This document shows positions 47,300 through 55,863 of a stretch of 64,000 nucleotides of DNA, in pieces. The notes beneath the pieces were generated by a model. That model saw only the letters and a program-made list of their open reading frames with translations, was not told the DNA's origin and made no database searches. Position 1 is the first letter of the stretch. The number at the start of each line of letters is the position of its first letter. This DNA comes from Flavobacterium lacustre (GTDB lineage Bacteria > Bacteroidota > Bacteroidia > Flavobacteriales > Flavobacteriaceae). Location of the stretch: assembly GCF_027474525.2 (NCBI RefSeq), contig NZ_CP114882.2, positions 248,001 through 312,000 of the forward strand. Direction: 5' to 3'. A program made the translations under genes and the position numbers.

Positions 47300-47674
47300 C
47301 TAAGAAATGAAAATAGGTGGATGAAAAACAGTATCGCTATTCAAGTAAAAATACAGATTTGAATAGGAATGATTTACTTTTTCTTTGGTACCAAAATGGA
47401 TTGGAGTAATTGTAAATGAGTCTATTTTTTCAAAAAATAAAACTTCAAATACTGGAGAAATTGATTTTTTATCAGAAGAAATCGGTTTTTCAGCATCGGA
47501 TGCTTTAGCTAATTCTTGCATCAAATGACATTTTCCATTACAATGCATTTTGGGTTTATCCTTATTGATACAAAGTACTTTTGAAATGTATTCATAATTC
47601 ATCACATACTCTAAAACCGGAAGTACTGGCTTTACAAGTATGATTATAACTATTATGAATATGATTTTTTTCAC
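47300..47674 (-). CDS. Small membrane-anchored CNGKC protein
   Basis: A 124-residue protein with one N-terminal hydrophobic segment (KKIIFIIVIIILVKPVLPVL), then CINKDKPKMHCNGKCHLMQE (Cys35, Cys45, Cys49, His50), and a C-terminal HPPIF. Proteins with a CNGKC motif after one membrane helix are found next to metal-uptake genes in Bacteroidota; function not established. It is the first gene of the MbnP/MbnH operon. A promoter -7 box ends only 5 nt before the ATG, so the mRNA could be leaderless or translation could start further in. Confidence 0.6.
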   Translation of the reverse strand: MKKIIFIIVIIILVKPVLPVLEYVMNYEYISKVLCINKDKPKMHCNGKCHLMQELAKASDAEKPISSDKKSISPVFEVLFFEKIDSFTITPIHFGTKEKVNHSYSNLYFYLNSDTVFHPPIFIS

Positions 47675-47678
47675 GGTA

Positions 47679-47708
47679 CAAAAGTAAATTTATTTTTTGT
47701 ATTCCAAA
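47679..47708 (-). promoter_or_regulatory. Promoter of the MbnP/MbnH operon
   Basis: Minus strand TTTG (47708-47705), 18 nt, TACTTTTG (47686-47679). Close to consensus. The transcript would begin at or very near the ATG at 47674. Confidence 0.6.
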
Positions 47709-47895
47709 GATATTAAATGAAGTCATCAAAAAATAATGAAATTACTCCTATTATATCTCCTCCAAACTCATTTTATAATGCGTCAAAGGAAAAAAAATTA
47801 AAATAAAGAGAATACTCAAACTGTAATAACAAAAAAACAACGCCTTTAATTTGTTAATAAAACACTAATAACCAACACAATACAAAATAATAGAT

Positions 47896-47903
47896 TATTT
47901 TTG
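47896..47903 (+). promoter_or_regulatory. -7 element ahead of the L,D-transpeptidase gene (TATTTTTG)
   Basis: Exact TAnnTTTG match, giving a leader of about 110 nt. No -33 match at the right distance. Confidence 0.35.
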
Positions 47904-48018
47904 CATAACGTTATCAATTAGTCCGTAAAAAAATATTGTTTCTGTAAGAATATTTATAATTGATATATATTGGTAAACCTTAATTAAAAAAAGAGCCTAA
48001 ATATTTAAGATTAAAAAA

Positions 48019-48642
48019 ATGAGAAGACTAATTTTCGTTTCATTATCAATTGGATTATTATTTTTTAGCATTAAAATTTTATCAAAAAATAGTAAAACCA
48101 ACACTTCAAAACATTCGCTATCGTACAATTCAACAGAAGAAAAACTCTTGAATCGAGTTGATATGATTAAAAAATTCATTTCCAATAATCCAAAATACAA
48201 TTCGGAAATAGCTTTTCTTGTTGACATGAAAATTATGTCCGGAAAAAACAGATTCTTTGTTTACGACTTAAAAAATAATATAATAATTGATCAAGGTTTA
48301 GTTGCTCATGGTTTAGGTTCCGGAACAAAAATTCAAGGACAATTAAAATTTAGTAACACTCCGAATTCTTTTTGCACTTCATTAGGCAAATATGCTATCG
48401 GTAACAGCTATACCGGAGAATTTGGCAAAGCCTATAAATTATATGGTTTAGAACAAACTAACAACAATGCTTTTGCCAGAAATATTGTGCTTCACAAATA
48501 TGACAAAGTACCTTATAAAGAGCAAGAAAAACCAATATGTCAAAGCTTGGGATGTCCAATGATTAATGCCGATTATTACAAAAGAATTGAAAAACTGATT
48601 GACAATTCAAAACGCAAAATCATTTTAGATATTTACTACTAG
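48019..48642 (+). CDS. Murein L,D-transpeptidase catalytic-domain protein (YkuD_2 type)
   Basis: A 207-residue exported protein with an N-terminal hydrophobic segment (MRRLIFVSLSIGLLFFSIKI). The YkuD_2 family features are present: VAHGLGSGTKIQ, FCTSLGKYAIGNSYTGEFG, ARNIVLHKYD with the catalytic histidine, and SLGCPMIN with the catalytic cysteine. Such enzymes cross-link or modify peptidoglycan peptides. Stands alone between the copper and nitrite clusters. Confidence 0.8.
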   Translation: MRRLIFVSLSIGLLFFSIKILSKNSKTNTSKHSLSYNSTEEKLLNRVDMIKKFISNNPKYNSEIAFLVDMKIMSGKNRFFVYDLKNNIIIDQGLVAHGLGSGTKIQGQLKFSNTPNSFCTSLGKYAIGNSYTGEFGKAYKLYGLEQTNNNAFARNIVLHKYDKVPYKEQEKPICQSLGCPMINADYYKRIEKLIDNSKRKIILDIYY

Positions 48643-48727
48643 AATATATTTGGAGTGTAAAAATTAGTATTTAACGATAATTATTAAATTTATAACAAAC
48701 CTATTCTTTTGAATCTTTTGAGTTATT

Positions 48728-49333
48728 TTAATTTAGCTTTTCAGCTTCTTCTGTAATTTTTTTTATAGTTTCATCAGAATTCACACCTAATCCTTCTTGT
48801 TGGTATGCCAATTCGCCATCGGCATTAAAAACACTTATAATATTAGAATGAGAGAAATCTAAAGGGGATATTTTTTTATAATTTACAGCTAAAACTGCTG
48901 CGAATTCTCGCGTATTTTCTTCAGAAGAACGCAAGAAAAGCCATTGATTGCCTTCCATTTTATTTTCGATAGCAAATGCTTTTAATCGTTTTGGAGTATC
49001 CACCGCAGGATCAATACTGACTAAAACTAACTTTACATTTTCTTTGATGTTCTCTGGCAAACGTTGTTCAATATTGCGCATATCAGCCACTAATCTGGGA
49101 CAAGCTGATTTGCAGGAAGTATAAATCATAACCATAACAAGCACTTTACCTTTTAAATCTTTCATCTCCAAATTTTCACCATTTTGACTGGTCCATTTTG
49201 AAGGTAGGTTATAAACAGATAAATCTGAAATGGGTTTGTCTTTCAAATCAGGTTCCGATTTTTTATTACAGGCTTGAAGGAACAAAACCATTACCATACA
49301 TCCAAAAATTATATTTTTACTACTAAACTTCAT
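48728..49333 (-). CDS. SCO1/SenC-family copper chaperone lipoprotein
   Basis: A 201-residue thioredoxin-fold lipoprotein (lipid Cys22 in FLQACNKK). It has the SCO copper site: Cys74 and Cys78 in YTSCKSACP and His162 in DFSHSN. SCO proteins deliver copper to CuA or other copper enzymes; here the likely client is NirK. The frame is open 34 codons further upstream inside nirV, but those residues lack a signal peptide, so the ATG at 49333 was chosen. Last gene of the nirK operon. Confidence 0.87.
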   Translation of the reverse strand: MKFSSKNIIFGCMVMVLFLQACNKKSEPDLKDKPISDLSVYNLPSKWTSQNGENLEMKDLKGKVLVMVMIYTSCKSACPRLVADMRNIEQRLPENIKENVKLVLVSIDPAVDTPKRLKAFAIENKMEGNQWLFLRSSEENTREFAAVLAVNYKKISPLDFSHSNIISVFNADGELAYQQEGLGVNSDETIKKITEEAEKLN

Positions 49334-49370
49334 GATTTTCCACTTTGTTGGTATTCGTAAATTTTTGATT

Positions 49371-50177
49371 TTATTTCTTTGAAATTTGGGAAAGATTCGG
49401 TGGCTGTTTTTTATCATCTGCACATCGAAATCCAAGGTTTTTTGTAGTATATCTTGCTTTCAAACTCCCCCTGAAAGCATATCGCATGAAAGCAGCATAA
49501 TTCATCAAATCCGATGCATTGACTGAGCCGCTTCCGCAAAAAAGATTCTTATCGGTATCTTTATCTTTTCTGGATTCTCCAGAGAGAAAAATACTGTTGA
49601 AATCAGCAGTCCATTCCCAAACTAATCCGTGCATATCATAAACACCCCAATAGTTTTTATAGGTTTGCCCTATCGGATTAGCATAAGTTTTAGGCTTTTC
49701 ATACCATGACATGATGTATTTGTTAAAGTCTTCTTTGGTTCTGGCATCAATTCTTTTTTCATCAGCCATAGCGACATATTCCCATTCATCCATGGTAGGC
49801 AAACGCTTCCCCTGACACTCACAATATTTTTTGGCAGCAAACCAGGAAACATTGGTTACAGGTGCAGTACTCAAATTATTTTTTCCATAATCATAATCAC
49901 TTTGCCAATGTGACAAATAGCTTTTATCGGCAAAAATACCCTTCATTTTAGAACGTGTGTACGCTGGATATTTTTTTATAAAAGTTACAAATTGAGCATT
50001 TGTAACCGGATAAACATCCATTTCAAAAGCAGCAATCTCAACTGGTTTTTTATCTGTGGTCCCGTAAAGGGGAACATAAGCTCCCCTTTTTATAGAAACC
50101 ATCGGTGCATTTTGAGACCATAGCGATGTTGCTATTAATAATAGAAATGATAATTCAACTATTCTACTTTTCAACAT
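49371..50177 (-). CDS. nirV: NirV-like SUMF1/formylglycine-generating-enzyme-family protein
   Basis: A 268-residue exported protein (signal MLKSRIVELSFLLLIATSLW) with a SUMF1 fold: AAFEMDVYPVTNAQFVTFIK, NVSWFAAKKYCECQGKRLPT, MDEWEYVA, GVYDMHGLVWEWTADF and LGFRC at the end. NirV proteins of this fold are encoded beside nirK in denitrifiers; their role in nitrite reductase maturation is unproven. It lies between the free cytochrome c and sco. Confidence 0.78.
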   Translation of the reverse strand: MLKSRIVELSFLLLIATSLWSQNAPMVSIKRGAYVPLYGTTDKKPVEIAAFEMDVYPVTNAQFVTFIKKYPAYTRSKMKGIFADKSYLSHWQSDYDYGKNNLSTAPVTNVSWFAAKKYCECQGKRLPTMDEWEYVAMADEKRIDARTKEDFNKYIMSWYEKPKTYANPIGQTYKNYWGVYDMHGLVWEWTADFNSIFLSGESRKDKDTDKNLFCGSGSVNASDLMNYAAFMRYAFRGSLKARYTTKNLGFRCADDKKQPPNLSQISKK

Positions 50178-50203
50178 GACTAACTGCTTTTTAAATACTT
50201 TTA

Positions 50204-50584
50204 TTATTTTCTTTGGGCTTTTACCATAGCTGGTGTAACTACAGTTTTATTATTCCCCCAACTGGCATACACATAAGTAAATACATCTGCTATTTGTTGA
50301 TCAGTCAAAGTAGATTGAGCCGGCATAGCACCATTAAATTTTTTACCATTCACTGTTATGGGTCCAGTCAATCCTTTCACCACTCCTTTGATGGCACGAT
50401 TAGCATCTTTATTCAGATAATCTGATTTGGCTAATGGAGGAAAAGCTCCCGGAATTCCCTGACCAGTAGCCTGATGACAGGCAATACAAACCTTATCATA
50501 AACAACTTTTCCTTTAGTGGCTTGTTGGCTGTATCCTTGTAAAGCCAATCCCATCATTGCGATTGCAAAAACATACTTTTTCAT
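50204..50584 (-). CDS. Small periplasmic c-type cytochrome, paralogue of the NirK tail
   Basis: A 126-residue exported monoheme cytochrome c (signal MKKYVFAIAMMGLALQGYSQ; heme site CIACH at 33-37; axial Met in FNGAMPAQ). It is clearly homologous to the C-terminal domain of the NirK just upstream: [27 protein letters not shown] and the identical [11 protein letters not shown] tail. Likely an electron carrier to NirK or the NO reductase. Confidence 0.88.
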   Translation of the reverse strand: MKKYVFAIAMMGLALQGYSQQATKGKVVYDKVCIACHQATGQGIPGAFPPLAKSDYLNKDANRAIKGVVKGLTGPITVNGKKFNGAMPAQSTLTDQQIADVFTYVYASWGNNKTVVTPAMVKAQRK

Positions 50585-50627
50585 ACTATTTAAATTTATT
50601 TTAGATTTTAATTAAATCCTATTGTTA

Positions 50628-52115
50628 TTAATGAACTGCTTGAGCTTTTGGAGTTGGTTTTGCTCTAATTGCTTTCACTTTTGCTGGAGTTACGACTGTT
50701 TTATTATTTCCCCAACTGTTGTAAACATAAGTCAATACATCTGCAACTTCTTCATCGGTCAAGTTCTGGCTGGTCATAACATTGTTGAATTTTTTACCAT
50801 TAACAGTAACTTCGCCACTCAATCCGTGTAATACTGCATTGATTGCTCGGTCTGGATTTGCATTCAAGAAATCAGATTTAGCCAATGGAGGAAACGCATT
50901 TGGAACACCTTGTCCTTCTTGTTGGTGACAGGCAAAACAAGTTCTTCCGTACAATTCTTTTCCTGATTTAACTTGCTCAGGAACCGTTTTAGCCACAACG
51001 CTTTTGGCTGTACCATTCACTTTGGGCATATTTTGTATGGTTCCTCCTTCCGGCAAATAAATTCCTTCTTGAACAGTTCCTGAATACAGTTTTTTATTCT
51101 CATCTCCTTCTACTTTTAACATACCAAGTGCTCCTTTATTGAAAGCTCTAAAAATAGAGTGATCGACCAATATGAAAGTTCCTGGAACATCTACTTTAAA
51201 TTCCACAATGGCAGAGCCACCAGCAGGAATCAAAGTTGTTTGAACATTTTTGTTAATCATTTCTCCTCCTTCAATATGAACTTTATCAAAAATCTCACCA
51301 ATAACATGGAACGATGAAACTAAATTTGGCCCTCCATTACCCATATAAATACGAACGGTTTCACCCACTTTGGCAGTAATTGCCTTATCACCGGCTACGG
51401 CTCCTACTTTTCCGTTGAAAACTACATAATCTGGCTCTTCTTTAATGGCTTTATTCATATCAAACGGTTGATTACCTTGCTCTCCGTAACTTCCTTTAGT
51501 ATAAAAATCACCTTGCATAATGTAGTATTCTTTGTCTACAGGAGGCAATCCACCTTCTGGTTCTACTAAAATCAGACCGTACATTCCGTTAGCAATGTGC
51601 ATTCCAACTGGTGCTGTAGCACAATGATATACATACAACCCTGGATTTAATGTCTTGAAATTGAATACTTTTTCATGTCCCGGCGCTACCAAAGAAGAGG
51701 TTGCTCCACCACCCGGACCTGTTACAGCATGCAAATCGATATTATGCGGCATTTTATTATCCGGATGATTTTTTAAATGAAACTCTACCTCATCACCTAC
51801 TCGGGTTCTGATAAAACTTCCGGGAACTGAACCGCCAAAAGTCCAATAGGTATATTTTACTCCATCAACCATTTCACCTTCTTGTTCTTTAATTTCCATA
51901 TTTACAACCAATTTCATCGCAGGACGATCTCCTATTGGTTTTGGAACTAAAGGTGGCGCAGTCAATTCAGCCTCTTTCTGACCTTCTACTTTAATATTCT
52001 CATAATATTTTGCATCCTTATCCTCTTTTTTAGAACAAGAAAAGAAGCCAAAAACTAAAAAGAAAACAAGAATTAAGGTATTCCTTTGTGTGTTAAGTTT
52101 AAATGTAATTTTCAT
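50628..52115 (-). CDS. nirK: Copper-containing nitrite reductase with C-terminal cytochrome c domain
   Basis: A 495-residue lipoprotein (lipid Cys27 in FGFFSCSKK) that reduces nitrite to NO. Type 1 copper ligands are His124, Cys165, His173 and Met178 ([25 protein letters not shown]). Type 2 ligands are His129, His164 and His319 (VDHSIF), with catalytic Asp127 and His270 (SFHVIGE). A cytochrome c domain follows, with heme motif CFACH at 393-397 and Met447 as the probable axial ligand. The fused heme presumably feeds the type 1 copper. First gene of a four-gene operon: nirK, cytochrome c, nirV, sco. Confidence 0.95.
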   Translation of the reverse strand: MKITFKLNTQRNTLILVFFLVFGFFSCSKKEDKDAKYYENIKVEGQKEAELTAPPLVPKPIGDRPAMKLVVNMEIKEQEGEMVDGVKYTYWTFGGSVPGSFIRTRVGDEVEFHLKNHPDNKMPHNIDLHAVTGPGGGATSSLVAPGHEKVFNFKTLNPGLYVYHCATAPVGMHIANGMYGLILVEPEGGLPPVDKEYYIMQGDFYTKGSYGEQGNQPFDMNKAIKEEPDYVVFNGKVGAVAGDKAITAKVGETVRIYMGNGGPNLVSSFHVIGEIFDKVHIEGGEMINKNVQTTLIPAGGSAIVEFKVDVPGTFILVDHSIFRAFNKGALGMLKVEGDENKKLYSGTVQEGIYLPEGGTIQNMPKVNGTAKSVVAKTVPEQVKSGKELYGRTCFACHQQEGQGVPNAFPPLAKSDFLNANPDRAINAVLHGLSGEVTVNGKKFNNVMTSQNLTDEEVADVLTYVYNSWGNNKTVVTPAKVKAIRAKPTPKAQAVH

Positions 52116-52157
52116 AATTATCAGGTATTAAATTTGTCATAATTTGATAGTGTAAAA

Positions 52158-52181
52158 ATAAAAGACATTTTTATCTTTTAT
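52158..52181. promoter_or_regulatory. 24-bp palindromic operator, nirK copy
   Basis: Two half-sites ATAAAAGACA and TATCTTTTAT separated by 4 nt. The copy at 58678-58701, read on the other strand, differs at only two central positions. It overlaps the proposed -7 box (TATTTTTA, 52160-52153 on the minus strand), as expected for a repressor site. Confidence 0.65.
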
Positions 52182-52183
52182 TA

Positions 52184-52195
52184 TGATATTTATCA
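52184..52195. promoter_or_regulatory. FNR/DNR-type box (TGAT-ATTT-ATCA) ahead of nirK
   Basis: TGAT-N4-ATCA, extended to ATGATA..TATCAT (52183-52196), fits the CRP/FNR half-site spacing. If transcription starts near 52147, its centre lies at about -42, the normal class II activator position. Confidence 0.55.
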
Positions 52196-52208
52196 TGTTC
52201 ATATTTTT

Positions 52209-52460
52209 TTATGAAGTGATTCTAATGAAAAGAATACTCAAAATAATCAATCCCAAAACTGAAATTAAACTCCCTTTCCAGAAAGAATTCGCTTTTTTTA
52301 ACTCCATGAATTCGAAAGAAACCAAAAAGAATTTCAGCACAGATAATACCATAATAAAAGCAATTGCAACTTTAGAAACAGCCATTACATTCGAAATCAA
52401 AGCCGTTGTAATCGTCAATATAATCAACAAACCATAGGTAAAAAATAATGTTTTTTTCAT
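52209..52460 (-). CDS. norF: NorF-like small membrane protein (COX4_pro type)
   Basis: An 83-residue protein with three hydrophobic segments (LFFTYGLLIILTITTALISN; VAIAFIMVLSVLKFFLVSFE; GSLISVLGLIILSILFIRIT) and the FEFMELKKANSFWK loop typical of prokaryotic cytochrome oxidase subunit IV proteins. Next to a COX3-like gene in nor operons this corresponds to NorF, needed for full NO reductase activity in some denitrifiers. The symbol rests on context. Three nt after norE. Confidence 0.7.
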   Translation of the reverse strand: MKKTLFFTYGLLIILTITTALISNVMAVSKVAIAFIMVLSVLKFFLVSFEFMELKKANSFWKGSLISVLGLIILSILFIRITS

Positions 52461-52463
52461 CTT

Positions 52464-53045
52464 CTAAAAAATTAAATAAAGAACAGGAAACAATAACAGC
52501 CAAATCAAATCACACATATGCCAAAAAGCAGCACAAGCCTCAACATCTTCAATTCCGGTATCCGAATTTTTCTTTCTCATTCCATAATTCGTCCAACTCA
52601 AAATAATCAGCCCCATTACCACATGAATCAAATGAAATCCGGTTAATAACCAATAAAAAGTAAAAAACATATTGGTATCCAATGAAATCCCTGATTGAAT
52701 TTTATGATAATATTCAATTCCTTTTAAAAGTAAAAATAATGTTCCGCCGAGCATCGTCAGCTTAAAATACAAAGAGGATTTTTGTATGTTGTTTTCTTTA
52801 AACTCATGTACCGCATTAGCCATACATAATCCACTGGACAGTAAGAAAATAGTATTTATTGCACCAAAAGTAGTATTCAATTGCACCCTCGATTGATGAA
52901 ATAATTCGGGCTGTTCTTTTCCATAAAAAACAAAAGCCACAAGCGCCATCCCGAACGTAATTAGTTCCAGGAAAATTATAATCCACATCAGGATTCCTCC
53001 CGGTGGATAATAGATATTTTTGTAATCGATTTTAAAGGTAGTCAT
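52464..53045 (-). CDS. norE: NorE-like cytochrome c oxidase subunit III homologue
   Basis: A 193-residue membrane protein with five predicted helices, a COX3-family protein (PPGGILMWIIIFLELITFGM, FFTFYWLLTGFHLIHVVMGL, CAAFWHMCDLIWLLLFPVLY). In denitrification loci such short COX3 proteins are NorE, accessory to NO reductase. The frame extends 20 codons upstream into the DUF438 gene; the family-like start is the ATG at 53045. Confidence 0.8.
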   Translation of the reverse strand: MTTFKIDYKNIYYPPGGILMWIIIFLELITFGMALVAFVFYGKEQPELFHQSRVQLNTTFGAINTIFLLSSGLCMANAVHEFKENNIQKSSLYFKLTMLGGTLFLLLKGIEYYHKIQSGISLDTNMFFTFYWLLTGFHLIHVVMGLIILSWTNYGMRKKNSDTGIEDVEACAAFWHMCDLIWLLLFPVLYLIF

Positions 53046-53070
53046 TTTTAAGATTTGTTTAACGATAATG

Positions 53071-54036
53071 TTATTCCCAATCCAGCAAGCGTTTTTCGCC
53101 TTCAATCTTCTTGATATCGGTAATATCTTGTGACATTTCTATTACACCTTTGTAGTTTTTATTCGCATCTCTGACTGCGAAATAACGGATATAAATGAGG
53201 CGTTCTTTATAATTTATCCAAAATGAAGATTCATTTTTGGTTCCTTTTCTGAATTCTTCTAAGATTTTAAGAACTGTTCCTACACTCTTTGGAGGATGAC
53301 AAAATTTAACTTCACGTCCAATAATTCCGGCACTCCTTGGAAACACACGCTCTTCTCCTCTATTGTAAAAAATAACTTTATCATTCTCATCCACAAAAGT
53401 TAAATCCAAAGGCATCGTTTTAAAAAGCAAATTCACCTGCTCCAAAGTCATATATCCTTCATCATAATGAGAAGTGTTTTCCAATGAAAAAGTCAGTTCT
53501 CTGGGACTAACATCTTCACTCGGATGAACATATGCTGCAGCTGGAAACGGTACGGGAAGATTTGGAAGCATCCAACCAATTTCGGATTCCCCTTTGCGCA
53601 TTTCAATCCAATCTGATTCTTTTAAAATCTCTAAAGCATTTGGAAATAAAACGGACTCTTCCACCTCCATCAATCTATAAATTCCATTCACTAAAAAAGA
53701 GGTGTTTATAGTAACTTTTTCAGCGTTTTTTGTTTTTAGATAATACTGAATCAACCGAAATTGCTCTCTCAAATTGTCGTGAAAAGACCACATTCCCTGT
53801 GAAGGTCCTGTCCAGCCATTTTTTTCCAAAAAAGGGAAAAGCTGATTTTCTTTTCGGGCAAATCGCTTTTCTATAGTATGGAGCTGGTTAAAAATATTAA
53901 TGTATTGCTGCAAATCAACCGTTGTATCTACTGCAGATAATTCCTCCAAAAGAGAATGAATTAAATCTTTTTCCTTATAATATATCTGTACCGGATGTCC
54001 TTCCGGAAGTATTGCTGTATCTATGTTATTGTTCAT
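53071..54036 (-). CDS. DUF438/PAS protein with hemerythrin-like N-terminus
   Basis: A 321-residue cytoplasmic protein. The N-terminal half has hemerythrin-like features (PEGHPVQIYYKEKDLIHSLL, EKRFARKENQLFPFLEKNGW, EVEESVLFPNALEIL). The C-terminal half is a PAS domain with MPLDLTFVDENDKVIFYNRG, EERVFPRSAGIIGREVKFCH and a PAC-like end (NYKGVIEMSQDITDIKKIEG). This DUF438 architecture suggests iron- and heme/NO-linked sensing without an output kinase. Its place inside the nor operon supports a role in NO handling; the exact function is unknown. Confidence 0.75.
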   Translation of the reverse strand: MNNNIDTAILPEGHPVQIYYKEKDLIHSLLEELSAVDTTVDLQQYINIFNQLHTIEKRFARKENQLFPFLEKNGWTGPSQGMWSFHDNLREQFRLIQYYLKTKNAEKVTINTSFLVNGIYRLMEVEESVLFPNALEILKESDWIEMRKGESEIGWMLPNLPVPFPAAAYVHPSEDVSPRELTFSLENTSHYDEGYMTLEQVNLLFKTMPLDLTFVDENDKVIFYNRGEERVFPRSAGIIGREVKFCHPPKSVGTVLKILEEFRKGTKNESSFWINYKERLIYIRYFAVRDANKNYKGVIEMSQDITDIKKIEGEKRLLDWE

Positions 54037-54044
54037 CTTTATAT

Positions 54045-55820
54045 TTATTTTTGATGTTTAATTTTTTCATACAATCGAACTAACGATTGTAATAATTCTA
54101 CTGGTGTTGTTAAAATTTGATAATGATTTTGTCCAAACATTTGTGGCAAATAGTATTTCGCTTCGGCTTCGATGGCCAATGCATACGAATTAATATTTCT
54201 AGCATTAAGTTCTCTGAGCGCTTGCTTGACATCGTTAATTCCGTACTTCCCTTCGTATTTATCATAATCGTTAGGTTTGCCGTCAGAAATCACAATCACC
54301 CATTTGTTTTTAGTATTTCGCTTATCCAATCGGGCTCCGGCATGACGCAAAGCGGCTCCAATTCGGGTATAACCATTCGGTTCAACTGCTCCAATTTTAT
54401 GCTTGGCGATATTCCAATTTTCGTCAAAATCCTTCACCGTTAAATACGTAGAAAAGTTGCGCGTTTTGGAATAAAAACTGTCAATTGAAAAATCAATATT
54501 GAATTCATTCAGGATTTCTCCAAAAAGAATCGAAACTTCTTTCTCCACGTCAATTACCCGATTTCCAGCGGCATAGCCATCACTGGAAAGGCTAATATCT
54601 AACAGAATTAAAATCGATAAATCTTTTTCTTTTTTTCGGTTTGAGATGTATATTTTTTCCGAAGGCGTACGCTGAGAATGAACATCTACATACAAATCAG
54701 TGATGGCATCAATATCGAATTCATCGCCTTGGGTTTGGCGTTTTTGCTGCTGCATCTTGTTGTTCACATTGGTCAACATTTTGCGCAAGCCTAACAAAGT
54801 AGAAGCGTTTTTTGTAATCGTATTTCTGTAATAATTTGGATCTATTTTCTGTTGTAATTTTGGATATACTTTACAAAAATTCTGTTTGTAAATGCGTTTA
54901 CTACTATCCCATTCGTCATAAGTTAGATGAAATCCTTTGGCATCAACTTCTGCACTTTCGGATATAGAAGTGTTCTCAATAAAATCTGCCTGATACACTG
55001 AATGCGCTGTGTCATCAACACGAACAGTAAATTTCATATTCAATTCTTCCAAGGCTTCCTGATGCTCTTCGAGTTCATCTGAACCATCAAAATCTCGCCA
55101 GGTTCCATTGAACTCTTCGGCCGTTTCTACCTTTTCAAAATTATGAAGTAAAACGTAATCTTCCTGTTGTTTTTTGTCTAATTCTACCGTTTTAACTTCT
55201 TCAACCGCAGATGATTTCAAGGTAGTTAAAGGCTGATTTTCGTTCACTTTTTTAACTTTATCAGAAAAATTTTCGAGTATTGTTTCTGTATTCTGTTCTA
55301 ACTCATTTTGCATCCATTTGCCATAAAGCCATGAGAAATCAGGCACCTTTTTTTCGGTTGCTTTCTGAATAAAGTGGCGCTTTGCATCGTTATAAAATTG
55401 TTCGTCAATTGCAAATTCTTTAAATAGAATATTCAAAATTTGACTGGATGATTCCAATGCTTTTTGTTGAGAAACTAATAATGGCTGTTCCTTTTCTTCA
55501 AAAGTCCAATTGAGATTCAAGCGTTGTTGCACACTCAGGAACAAAATTCGAAACAGATAAAAAGTATGATTTTCGGCTTTGGTCGGTAATTCTGCAAAAG
55601 AAATCGGGAGAAAAAAATTATTGTTTTTATAACCTCCTTCCCGTTCGGCAGGGAAAATTTCGATTGGTTTTCCTGTCAAAGCACGTGCCAAAATAGTCAG
55701 TCGTGGTTTGATCTCGATGAGCGTAACCGTTCTGGCAAGGATATCAGGATTTACTTTTTTACTTTTTTTTAAGTGTTTAAAGAATTTCCCGACTATATAT
55801 TCATCTATTTCAAAACCCAT
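54045..55820 (-). CDS. norD: NorD-like von Willebrand factor A protein
   Basis: A 591-residue soluble protein with a C-terminal VWA domain: MIDAS motif LLDISLSSDGYAAG, then NGYTRIGAALRHAGARLDKR and WVIVISDGKPNDYDKYEGKY. The long N-terminal region is poorly conserved and partly charged. NorD works with the AAA ATPase NorQ to activate the NO reductase (probably metal insertion in NorB). It directly follows norQ. Confidence 0.88.
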   Translation of the reverse strand: MGFEIDEYIVGKFFKHLKKSKKVNPDILARTVTLIEIKPRLTILARALTGKPIEIFPAEREGGYKNNNFFLPISFAELPTKAENHTFYLFRILFLSVQQRLNLNWTFEEKEQPLLVSQQKALESSSQILNILFKEFAIDEQFYNDAKRHFIQKATEKKVPDFSWLYGKWMQNELEQNTETILENFSDKVKKVNENQPLTTLKSSAVEEVKTVELDKKQQEDYVLLHNFEKVETAEEFNGTWRDFDGSDELEEHQEALEELNMKFTVRVDDTAHSVYQADFIENTSISESAEVDAKGFHLTYDEWDSSKRIYKQNFCKVYPKLQQKIDPNYYRNTITKNASTLLGLRKMLTNVNNKMQQQKRQTQGDEFDIDAITDLYVDVHSQRTPSEKIYISNRKKEKDLSILILLDISLSSDGYAAGNRVIDVEKEVSILFGEILNEFNIDFSIDSFYSKTRNFSTYLTVKDFDENWNIAKHKIGAVEPNGYTRIGAALRHAGARLDKRNTKNKWVIVISDGKPNDYDKYEGKYGINDVKQALRELNARNINSYALAIEAEAKYYLPQMFGQNHYQILTTPVELLQSLVRLYEKIKHQK

Positions 55821-55863
55821 TTTTTAATTATTTGTATGTAGGGACAACTTGCAGTTGTTTATA

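Larger units (their letters stand above)
47675..48018. other. Divergent intergenic region, 344 bp
   Basis: AT-rich. It contains the minus-strand promoter at 47679-47708 (copper operon) and a plus-strand TATTTTTG -7 box at 47896-47903 ahead of the L,D-transpeptidase gene. No coding or RNA gene is seen. Confidence 0.6.

Noticed and set aside
49334..49435. 34-codon N-terminal extension of the SCO protein
   Set aside because: It lies partly inside nirV and lacks a signal sequence; the lipoprotein signal begins at the ATG at 49333.
52183..52437. Plus-strand ORF over norF
   Set aside because: It is antisense to norF, whose membrane pattern and operon position are convincing.
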